DNA from: Burkholderiales bacterium
GTDB lineage: Bacteria; Pseudomonadota; Gammaproteobacteria; Burkholderiales; Burkholderiaceae_C
Direction: 5' to 3'
DNA: 34,033 nt
NCBI GenBank assembly: GCA_030603635.1
Contig: JAUVXK010000021.1
Span: forward strand, 1 to 34,033
How positions within the stretch are numbered: the first letter of the stretch is position 1; every line of letters begins with the position of its first letter. The position numbers were made by a program, and so were the translations under genes. Below the pieces are notes generated by a model. The model made no database searches. It was not told where the DNA came from and was given only the letters and a program-made list of their open reading frames with translations. This document shows positions 8,102 to 16,434 of this stretch, piece by piece.

Positions 8102-9363
8102 CCGCCTCGACGCATGAGGTCGAAGAACTCGTGATTGTTCTTGGTCTGGCGCATGCTCTTGAGCACCATCTCCATGGATTCGATTTCATCCATGTTGTAC
8201 ATGAACTGGCGCAGGATGCGGGTCTTTTGCAGGATTTCGGGCTGCAGCAGCAGCTCTTCGCGCCGGGTGCCGGAGCGGTTGAGCTGGATGGAGGGGAACA
8301 CGCGCTTTTCGTAGAGGCGGCGGTCGAGGTGGATCTCGCAGTTGCCGGTGCCCTTGAATTCTTCGAAGATGACCTCGTCCATGCGACTGCCCGTGTCCAC
8401 CAGCGCGGTGGCGATGATGGTGAGCGAGCCGCCTTCCTCCACGTTGCGAGCAGCGCCGAAAAAGCGCTTGGGGCGCTGCAGTGCGTTGGCGTCCACACCG
8501 CCGGTCAGCACCTTGCCTGAAGAGGGCAGCACGTTGTTGTACGCACGGGCCAGTCGGGTGATGGAATCCAGCAGGATGACCACGTCCTTCTTGAGCTCGA
8601 CCAGGCGCTTCGCGCGCTCGATCACCATCTCCGCCACGTGCACGTGGCGGGCGGCGGGTTCGTCGAAGGTGGATGCGATCACGTCACCCTTGACGGTGCG
8701 TTGCATCTCGGTCACTTCCTCGGGACGCTCGTCCACCAGCAATACCATCAGCGTCACCTCAGGGTAGTTGGAGGTGATCGCGTGGGCCATCGACTGCATC
8801 ATCACCGTCTTGCCGCTCTTGGGCGGAGCGACGATCAGGGCGCGCTGGCCTTTGCCGATGGGCGCGATGATGTCGATGACGCGGCCCGTGATGTTTTCCT
8901 CACCCTTGAAGGCGTCACGTTCGAGGCGCATCTGTTCCTTGGGAAACAGCGGCGTCAGGTTCTCGAACATGATCTTGTGCTTGTTCTGCTCGGGCGACAG
9001 GCCGTTGATCTTGTCGAGCTTGTTCAGGGCAAAGTAGCGCTCGCCGTCCTTCGGGGTGCGGACCTCGCCTTCGATCATGTCGCCCGTGTGCAGGTTGAAG
9101 CGTCGGATCTGGCTGGGCGAGATGTAGATGTCGTCCGTGGACGCGGTGAAGCTCGTGTCCATGTTGCGCAGGAAGCCGAAGCCATCGGGCAGGACTTCCA
9201 GAATGCCATCGGCAAACACCTGTTCGCCGGCCTTCGCACGCTTCTTGATGATGGCAAACATCAGCTCCTGCTTGCGCATGCGGCCGGTGTTTTCGATTTC
9301 GAGGGCTTCGGCCTGCTTGAGCACTTCGGAGACGTGCAAGGCCTTGAGTTCGTTCAGGTGCAT
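8098..9363 (-). CDS. rho: Transcription termination factor Rho
   Basis: Rho is the hexameric RNA helicase that ends transcription of untranslated RNA. The 421-residue product starts [19 protein letters not shown] (Rho N-terminal helical domain). An RNA-binding cold-shock-like domain follows (about 50-125, with GFGFLR and [14 protein letters not shown]). The RecA-like ATPase domain has P-loop APPKSGKT at residues 179-186 and Walker B region [16 protein letters not shown]. The Q/R-loop region [20 protein letters not shown] is also present. Length matches the family (~420). The ATG at 9363 is preferred over upstream in-frame codons because AGGAG lies seven bases before it and the MHLNELK start is typical. 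That ribosome-binding site is itself in a hairpin. Downstream lies rpmE2, upstream trxA. Confidence 0.97.
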   Translation of the reverse strand: MHLNELKALHVSEVLKQAEALEIENTGRMRKQELMFAIIKKRAKAGEQVFADGILEVLPDGFGFLRNMDTSFTASTDDIYISPSQIRRFNLHTGDMIEGEVRTPKDGERYFALNKLDKINGLSPEQNKHKIMFENLTPLFPKEQMRLERDAFKGEENITGRVIDIIAPIGKGQRALIVAPPKSGKTVMMQSMAHAITSNYPEVTLMVLLVDERPEEVTEMQRTVKGDVIASTFDEPAARHVHVAEMVIERAKRLVELKKDVVILLDSITRLARAYNNVLPSSGKVLTGGVDANALQRPKRFFGAARNVEEGGSLTIIATALVDTGSRMDEVIFEEFKGTGNCEIHLDRRLYEKRVFPSIQLNRSGTRREELLLQPEILQKTRILRQFMYNMDEIESMEMVLKSMRQTKNNHEFFDLMRRGG

Positions 9364-9384
9364 GGAATCACTCCTGCAAGGAGT
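9364..9384 (-). promoter_or_regulatory. Hairpin enclosing the rho ribosome-binding site
   Basis: On the minus strand ACTCCT (9379-9384) and AGGAGT (9370-9375) form a perfect 6-bp stem with a TGC loop. The Shine-Dalgarno core AGGAG is inside the 3' arm, seven bases before the rho ATG. Folding would block ribosome entry. The structure is seen; a role in regulation is inferred. Confidence 0.6.
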
Positions 9385-9486
9385 TGGTGCGGAAGGAGGG
9401 GGAGTGGGCCGCTCGCGGTGGTGCGCGGCAGCAGGCATCAAGCGGTCGTAACGCTCGTTGGGGGAATTATGACAGGAAAACGCGTG

Positions 9487-9509
9487 TGCCCGGGCATGGC
9501 GCCCGGGCA
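9487..9509 (-). terminator. GC-rich hairpin after trxA, possible weak terminator
   Basis: A perfect 9-bp inverted repeat (9487-9495 with 9501-9509) lies 11 bases after the trxA stop. On the minus strand the following bases are CACGCG and then TTTTCC, so the T run is short and offset. It may be a weak terminator or an mRNA-stabilising hairpin between trxA and rho. Confidence 0.4.
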
Positions 9510-9520
9510 GCGGGGAATGC

Positions 9521-9853
9521 TCAGGCGAGCTGCTGGTCGATGAAGGCGGTCAACTGGGCCTTGCTCAGGGCGCCGACCTTGGTGGCGGCCAGTTGGCCGT
9601 CCTTGAACAGCATGAGCGTGGGAATGCCGCGAATGCCGTACTGGGCCGGCACATTGCGGTTCTCGTCGACGTTCATCTTGGCGACCTGCAGCTTGCCGTT
9701 GTAGCTGGTGGCCACTTCGTCCAGGATGGGAGCGATCATGCGACAGGGGCCGCACCATTCGGCCCAGAAATCGACCAGGACCGGCGCGCTGGATTTCACC
9801 ACGTCAGCTTCGAAGGTTGCGTCGGTCACATGCTTGATCAGTTCATTGGCCAT
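9521..9853 (-). CDS. trxA: Thioredoxin 1
   Basis: Thioredoxin is a small cytoplasmic redox protein that reduces disulfides in ribonucleotide reductase and many other targets, recharged by thioredoxin reductase. The 110-residue product has the thioredoxin fold. The active site WCGPC is at residues 33-37, the preceding [10 protein letters not shown] strand is typical, and the cis-proline is P78 in RGIPTLMLF. Length is normal for TrxA (~108). The ATG at 9853 is the natural start for the family ([15 protein letters not shown]). It lies upstream of rho on the same strand, an order common in proteobacteria. A GC-rich hairpin after the stop may partly separate the two. It is 44 bases downstream of the SRP RNA gene. 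Confidence 0.97.
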   Translation of the reverse strand: MANELIKHVTDATFEADVVKSSAPVLVDFWAEWCGPCRMIAPILDEVATSYNGKLQVAKMNVDENRNVPAQYGIRGIPTLMLFKDGQLAATKVGALSKAQLTAFIDQQLA

Positions 9854-9892
9854 GAGAGTGTGCGCCTCTGTTCGTCTTGATACTCAGGAAAG

Positions 9893-9993
9893 GGGGTGAC
9901 GAGCCTCGACCCCGGCACTGGCTACGCAGTTAGGGCTGCTTGGTTCCCCACCTGACCCGGTTGGCCGCTTCACCATGCGGGAAGGCCCGTCAG
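9893..9993 (-). ncRNA. ffs: 4.5S RNA, signal recognition particle RNA
   Basis: On the minus strand this folds as a bacterial SRP RNA, the scaffold that binds Ffh for co-translational membrane targeting. The closing stem pairs GACGGGCCT (from 9991) with AGGCTCGTC (to 9898), with one G-U. The apical part reads GGTCAGGT-GG-GGAA-CC-AAGCAGCC. It keeps the Ffh-binding internal loop (TCAGG opposite AGCA) and the GGAA tetraloop. Compared with the Escherichia coli form CC-GGAA-GG, the two closing pairs are reversed but still pair. Ends are approximate (core 9898-9991). It lies between trxA and the divergent dnaX. Confidence 0.88.
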
Positions 9994-9998
9994 GAACG

Positions 9999-10004
9999 AT
10001 TGTA
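9999..10004 (-). promoter_or_regulatory. Probable -10 element of the ffs promoter
   Basis: TACAAT on the minus strand lies 7-8 bases before the predicted 5' end of the SRP RNA, the correct distance for a -10 box. No good -35 is visible at 16-18 bases. Confidence 0.55.
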
Positions 10005-10013
10005 TGCGACAGA

Positions 10014-10019
10014 TAGAAT
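10014..10019 (+). promoter_or_regulatory. Possible -10 element for dnaX
   Basis: TAGAAT (five of six to consensus) ends six bases before the dnaX ATG at 10026. If it is used, transcription would start at or beside the start codon. No recognisable -35 is seen, so this is tentative. Confidence 0.35.
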
Positions 10020-10025
10020 GCCTGC

Positions 10026-11708
10026 ATGTCCTACGTTGTCCTGGCTCGCAAGTACCGCCCGAAGAACTTTGCCCAAATGGTGGGGCAGGAACACGTGGTG
10101 CAGGCCTTGACCAACGCCCTGACGACGCAGCGGCTTCACCATGCCTACCTGTTCACCGGTACCCGCGGTGTGGGCAAGACCACCGTCTCGCGCATCCTGG
10201 CCAAGTCGCTCAACTGCACCGGCCCGGACGGGCGGGGCAGCATCACGGCCACGCCCTGTGGTGTGTGCGACGCCTGCCGCGAAATAGACGCCGGCCGCTT
10301 CGTGGACTATACGGAACTCGACGCGGCCTCCAACCGCGGGGTGGACGAGGTCCAGTCCCTGCTCGAACAGGCGGTGTACAAGCCGGTGCAGGGGCGCTTC
10401 AAGGTGTTCATGATCGACGAGGTGCACATGCTGACCAACACGGCGTTCAACGCCATGTTGAAGACGCTGGAGGAGCCGCCGGAATACCTCAAGTTCGTGC
10501 TGGCCACCACCGATCCCCAGAAGGTGCCGGTGACCGTGCTCAGCCGCTGCCTGCAGTTCAACCTGCGCCCCATGGCACCCGATACGGTCCAGGAGCACCT
10601 GGCCCAGGTGCTGCAGGCCGAACAGGTGGCGTGCGACGAGGGCGCGTTGCGGATCCTGGCCCGGGCGGCCCGGGGTTCGATGCGTGATGCGCTCAGCCTG
10701 ACCGACCAGGCCATCGCCTTTGGCGGTGGTGAATTGCGCGAGCCCGTCGTTCGGCAGATGCTCGGTGCGGTGGACCGTGGCCACGTGCGGCGGCTGATCG
10801 CGGCGCTGGCCAATGGCGACGGTGCGGGGGTGGTGGATACCGTGGACGAATTGCGCATCCAAGGCCACAGTGCCGTCTCCACGCTGGAAGAACTCACGGG
10901 TATGCTTCAGCGGATGGCCGTGCTGCAGGCTGTCCCGGCCCAGGTGCGGTCCGCCGACCCGGACGATGCCGAGTGCGCCAGGCTTGCCCAGAGCCTTCCG
11001 GCCGATCAGACACAGCTGCTCTACAGCCTGTGCCTGCAGGGGCGCACAGAACTGGGGCTCGCTCCCGACGAGTACGCCGCTCTCACCATGGTGCTGCTGC
11101 GTCTGCTGGCGTTTCAACCCGATCTGGCGGAAAAAAAAAGCCTGAAACGCCTCTCTCCTGAGCCAATTGGGGCGGCGGAGCCTGAGTCTGCGCCGCCACC
11201 AGAGCTGGCTCCGTCGCCGAAAACGGCACCCCTTCCACCCCCCGAACCTGAGGCAGAACCCATTGCGTCACCGCCCGCAACGCGGCCGGCACCCAAGACC
11301 GAGCCCACGATGGCACCCATGTCCGACGATCTCCCTGGCTTCTGGCATCGCGTGGTCTCGGATCTGATCGAACGCGAATCGGTGACGGCACTCGTGCGGG
11401 AACTGGCGCTGCAGTCCCAACTGGTCCAGCGCACGAGCGACTGCTGGACCCTGCGCATCGGCAATCCTGCCCTGGCCCAGGCCGGTTCGCGTGAGCGGCT
11501 TCAGGCGGCGCTGCGGGAAAACGGCCACGCGGTCGAACTCGAGGTGGAAGTCGGCAGCGTGCAGGACACACCCGCGCGCCGCAACACCGCCGCCGCCGAG
11601 GCACGATGGCGCGCGGCCGAGCAATCCCTGCTGGCCGATCCGTTCGTGCAGTCGATGATGCGCGATTTTGGCGGCAAAATCGTGCCCGGCAGCATTCAGG
11701 CGCTCTGA
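10026..11708 (+). CDS. dnaX: DNA polymerase III subunits gamma/tau
   Basis: DnaX forms the clamp-loader ATPase (gamma, tau); tau also joins the core polymerases and the helicase at the replication fork. The 560-residue full-length product has Walker A GTRGVGKT at residues 45-52, zinc-module cysteines near C64, C78, C81 and C84, Walker B region FMIDEVHML, and sensor region LATTDPQKVPVTVLSRCLQF. Domain III follows to about residue 365. A proline-rich linker (about 380-440) leads to the tau-specific C-terminal domain. A run of nine A residues at 11131-11139 (residues 369-372) is a frameshift or slippage site: in the -1 frame the product stops at 11161 and gives a 378-residue gamma form. No ribosome-binding site precedes the ATG. 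Confidence 0.96.
   Translation: MSYVVLARKYRPKNFAQMVGQEHVVQALTNALTTQRLHHAYLFTGTRGVGKTTVSRILAKSLNCTGPDGRGSITATPCGVCDACREIDAGRFVDYTELDAASNRGVDEVQSLLEQAVYKPVQGRFKVFMIDEVHMLTNTAFNAMLKTLEEPPEYLKFVLATTDPQKVPVTVLSRCLQFNLRPMAPDTVQEHLAQVLQAEQVACDEGALRILARAARGSMRDALSLTDQAIAFGGGELREPVVRQMLGAVDRGHVRRLIAALANGDGAGVVDTVDELRIQGHSAVSTLEELTGMLQRMAVLQAVPAQVRSADPDDAECARLAQSLPADQTQLLYSLCLQGRTELGLAPDEYAALTMVLLRLLAFQPDLAEKKSLKRLSPEPIGAAEPESAPPPELAPSPKTAPLPPPEPEAEPIASPPATRPAPKTEPTMAPMSDDLPGFWHRVVSDLIERESVTALVRELALQSQLVQRTSDCWTLRIGNPALAQAGSRERLQAALRENGHAVELEVEVGSVQDTPARRNTAAAEARWRAAEQSLLADPFVQSMMRDFGGKIVPGSIQAL
11131..11161 (+). other. dnaX slippery A9 tract and -1 frame stop (gamma form)
   Basis: The zero frame reads GAA AAA AAA AGC. 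After a -1 shift, or after slippage that adds one A, it reads AAG CCT GAA ACG CCT CTC TCC TGA, stopping at 11159-11161. The shortened protein would have 378 residues and end KKKPETPLS. A 9-bp inverted repeat (11108-11116 with 11143-11151) encloses the tract. Dual gamma/tau production through A-rich slippery sites is known in E. coli and Thermus dnaX. Confidence 0.75.
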
Positions 11709-11738
11709 GCGCCACAACCCCCATACACAAGGAACCCC

Positions 11739-12071
11739 ATGTTCAACAAAGGACAACTGGCCGGCCTCATGAAGCAGGCCCAGGCCATGCAAGACAACCT
11801 CAAGAAGGCTCAGGACGAACTGGGCAACATCGAGGTGACCGGCGAGTCCGGTGCTGGCCTCGTCAAGGTCGTCATGACGTGCAAGCACGATGTCAAGCGC
11901 GTCACCATCGATCCCAGCCTGCTGGCCGATGACAAGGACATGCTGGAAGACCTCGTGGCCGCCGCCTTCAACGCGGCCGTGCGCAAGGCCGAGGAAACCA
12001 CCCAGGAGAAGATGGGCAAGATCACCGCCGGCATGCCAGGCCTGCCCGGTGGCATGAAGTTCCCCTTCTGA
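11739..12071 (+). CDS. ybaB: YbaB/EbfC family nucleoid-associated protein
   Basis: Members of this family are small dimeric DNA-binding proteins associated with the nucleoid and often encoded between dnaX and recR, as here. The 110-residue product starts [18 protein letters not shown]. It has the conserved core [28 protein letters not shown] and ends with the glycine/methionine-rich tail [16 protein letters not shown], typical of the family. An AAGGA sequence precedes the ATG at a normal distance. It is probably co-transcribed with dnaX and recR. Its exact function is unsettled in the family; a role near recombination or nucleoid structure is suggested by context only. Confidence 0.95.
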   Translation: MFNKGQLAGLMKQAQAMQDNLKKAQDELGNIEVTGESGAGLVKVVMTCKHDVKRVTIDPSLLADDKDMLEDLVAAAFNAAVRKAEETTQEKMGKITAGMPGLPGGMKFPF

Positions 12072-12078
12072 GTTGGCC

Positions 12079-12672
12079 ATGGCACGGGCGCTGGACCAAC
12101 TGATCACCGCTCTCCAGCGCCTGCCCGGTGTCGGTGTGAAGTCGGCGTCCCGGATGGCCTACCATCTGCTGCAGAACGATCCGCTAGGGGCTGGACAACT
12201 GGCTCAGGCTTTGATGCGGGCCACCGCCGAGGTCCGGCACTGTCGGTTGTGTCATACCTTCACCGAAACCGACGTCTGTGACACCTGCGCCGACCCGCAG
12301 CGCGACGGCGGGCTCCTTTGCGTGGTTGAGACACCCGCCGACCAGGCCGCCCTGGAGCGTACGGGTATCTATCGGGGACGTTACTTCGTTCTGATGGGCA
12401 AGCTCAGCCCCCTCGGCGGCATCGGTCCACAGGAGATCGGTCTGGACAAGCTGCTGGAGCGACTGGCCGGAGAGGTCGCCGAGCCGGTGCGCGAGGTTGT
12501 GCTGGCCACGAGTTTCACGGCCGAGGGGGAAGCGACCGCGCACGTGATCGGTCAACTTGTCCGCTCCCAGGGCATCAGGGTGACCCGGCTGGCGAGGGGA
12601 GTGCCTGTGGGCAGCGAGTTGGAGTACGTGGACCTGGGGACCATTGCACACGCCTACGCCGATCGTCGCTGA
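12079..12672 (+). CDS. recR: Recombination protein RecR
   Basis: RecR acts with RecO, and in some lineages RecF, to load RecA on SSB-coated single-stranded DNA during gap repair. The 197-residue product has an N-terminal helix-hairpin-helix ([21 protein letters not shown]). A four-cysteine zinc finger follows (C55, C58, C67, C70). A Toprim domain starts with [17 protein letters not shown] and contains [16 protein letters not shown]. The C-terminal Walker-like segment ends in [22 protein letters not shown]. The ATG at 12079 is favoured; a TTG at 12073 in the same frame is possible. The gene starts seven bases after the ybaB stop and has no clear ribosome-binding site, suggesting coupling to ybaB. 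Confidence 0.96.
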   Translation: MARALDQLITALQRLPGVGVKSASRMAYHLLQNDPLGAGQLAQALMRATAEVRHCRLCHTFTETDVCDTCADPQRDGGLLCVVETPADQAALERTGIYRGRYFVLMGKLSPLGGIGPQEIGLDKLLERLAGEVAEPVREVVLATSFTAEGEATAHVIGQLVRSQGIRVTRLARGVPVGSELEYVDLGTIAHAYADRR

Positions 12673-12801
12673 CTTGATGACCCCGGGTTCCCCCCATCCT
12701 CGTTAACCCGCTCGGGATCAGCCCGGGTGGCGCGAACTCCCGCGCGTGACTATCCTAGGGTCAGGCGGCTTGGGCTGCCGGTGCGCAGGAAGGGGGTTTC
12801 G

Positions 12802-13824
12802 GTGCGGCTGTCGCGACGTGTCTGGTTGCAGGGGGCGGCGTCCTTGACGCTGGCACCAATGCTGTCCGTGAGCGCCCAACCGGCAGCCGTGGACATCCAG
12901 GTCCAGGGCGTGGATCGCATTCAGCAGCTCCCACTGGTCCTCGCGGACCGTCTCGGTTTCTTCCTGTCCGAAGGCCTCAAGGTCAGCTTGACGCCGGTTC
13001 CGGCCGAAAGGCGAACCCTCGAAGAGGTCGCCCGCTGGTCGACCGGGGTGTTTGCCGGCAGCTTCGAGCGCACGCTCTACCTCAATGCCACGGGTCGCTC
13101 GCACCAGGCATTCGTCCTCCTGTCCCGTTCCCCACAGAAGGTGTTGGGCACCTCGGCCATTCACATGCCTGCTGGGCAGGGGGTGTCGGACCTGGCCGGT
13201 GCACAGATCGGCATCCAGGGCGCCGGAACGGCCTCGGAACGCGTCGCCCAATGGGTGCTGTTGCGCGCCGGACTCAAGACGACGGATGTGCAACTCGTCG
13301 AACTGCGAGACCCTGGACAGGCCATGGCTGCCCTCAATTCGGGCACGGTCGATGCCCTGTGCTACGGCGATCCGGTGATCACCCGACTTGAAATGGCCGG
13401 TGTGCTGCGCGTATTGACCGACACCCGCACCCTCCGGGATACGGAGATGGTGTTCGGTGGGCCGATCGCCTGCGCCTGTCTCAGTGCGCCGACGACGTTC
13501 ATCGACGCCCACCCGCAGGTGGTGCAAGGTCTGACCAGCGCCATCGTGCGCAGTCTGGTCTGGCTGCGAACGGCGGGCCCGTCGGACCTGATGCGGCATG
13601 TGCCCGAATCGTTCATGCACGGAGACCGGTCGTTGTTCCTGGAAATGTTCCATCGGTCGCGGGAGTCCCTGGCTCTCGACGGGCTCATGCCGGATGGGGC
13701 CCCCCTGAATGTGATGCGGGCGCTGGATCGGTTGCGTCTGCCGATCGAGTGGCAGGGCGTCCAACCTCAGGGCACCTACACGAACAGATTTGCCCAGCGG
13801 GCCCGCCAGCAATGGCGGGCATGA
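12802..13824 (+). CDS. ABC transporter substrate-binding protein, NMT1/SsuA-like, Tat signal (orphan)
   Basis: The product looks like a periplasmic binding protein of the nitrate/sulfonate/taurine or NMT1/THI5-like group. It has an early strand with QQLPLVLADRLGFFLSEGLKVSL, a central GVSDLAGAQIGIQGAGTASERVAQWVLLRAGL, and ALNSGTVDALCYGDPVITRLE. I chose the GTG at 12802 because AGGAAGGGGG (12787-12796) lies just before it and the protein then begins MRLSRRVWLQGAASLTLAPM, a textbook twin-arginine signal. An upstream in-frame GTG at 12727 would bury the signal behind 25 basic residues. The product has 340 residues. No permease or ATPase gene is adjacent; it sits alone between recR and ligA. The substrate cannot be told. 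Confidence 0.8.
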   Translation: MRLSRRVWLQGAASLTLAPMLSVSAQPAAVDIQVQGVDRIQQLPLVLADRLGFFLSEGLKVSLTPVPAERRTLEEVARWSTGVFAGSFERTLYLNATGRSHQAFVLLSRSPQKVLGTSAIHMPAGQGVSDLAGAQIGIQGAGTASERVAQWVLLRAGLKTTDVQLVELRDPGQAMAALNSGTVDALCYGDPVITRLEMAGVLRVLTDTRTLRDTEMVFGGPIACACLSAPTTFIDAHPQVVQGLTSAIVRSLVWLRTAGPSDLMRHVPESFMHGDRSLFLEMFHRSRESLALDGLMPDGAPLNVMRALDRLRLPIEWQGVQPQGTYTNRFAQRARQQWRA

Positions 13825-15951
<2,127 letters not shown>

Positions 15952-16347
15952 TCAATCCTTGAAACGGTAGTGGTCGCGATTCAACACAGCGGCCACCGCC
16001 GTCACTTCTTCCGGAAACATCTGGAAGTTGAGGGCGGAATTGCATTGTTCCACCATGCCGCGCAGCAGTCCGGCGTTGGCGATCACGCCCAGGGGGCGGT
16101 AGATGGCGCTGCCGTCACCGCCCACTTTTTCGGCGTGGCATTGGGCGCATTGGTGCTGCGTGATCAGCTCTTCACCCAGTTTCAGGTCGGCCCCCTGGAA
16201 GAGGGACGCTCCCTGCGCCTGCGCGGTTCGGTGGGCCAGTACCCCTGCAAAGAGAATGGATGCAGCCAGGCTGAACAGGATGGGGCGCAGCCAAGACTCT
16301 GGTCGTGCAGCCCGAATGGCGTGAGGGGTGGAATGGTGGCTGTGCAT
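15952..16347 (-). CDS. Small secreted monoheme c-type cytochrome
   Basis: The 131-residue product has a basic N-terminus followed by a hydrophobic segment (about residues 22-42, WLRPILFSLAASILFAGVLA). That segment is either a signal peptide cleaved after AQA or a membrane anchor. A single heme-binding CAQCH motif follows in LITQHQCAQCHAEKVGGDG. A methionine in NSALNFQMFPEE may be the second axial ligand. It is therefore an electron-transfer protein of the periplasm, not assigned to a particular chain. The ATG at 16347 is preferred: AAGAAGG lies just before it, and the upstream TTG in frame has no support. The stop directly abuts the ligA stop on the other strand. Confidence 0.85.
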   Translation of the reverse strand: MHSHHSTPHAIRAARPESWLRPILFSLAASILFAGVLAHRTAQAQGASLFQGADLKLGEELITQHQCAQCHAEKVGGDGSAIYRPLGVIANAGLLRGMVEQCNSALNFQMFPEEVTAVAAVLNRDHYRFKD

Positions 16348-16434
16348 GGGGCCTTCTTGCCTGAGTGGGATCAATCCTGAGGATCACCATACCGCCCCAT
16401 GCCAGGGAAGGGCACCGGGGATACCCTGAGGGCC

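Noticed and set aside
9467-9474. CTGTCATA on the minus strand upstream of rho, resembling half a Pho box
   Set aside because: Only one half-site is present; a Pho box needs two direct repeats about 11 bases apart, and rho is not an expected PhoB target.
12673-12801. Possible promoter (TATCCT) in the recR to substrate-binding protein spacer
   Set aside because: No matching -35 at a sensible distance; the spacer is too GC-rich to judge.
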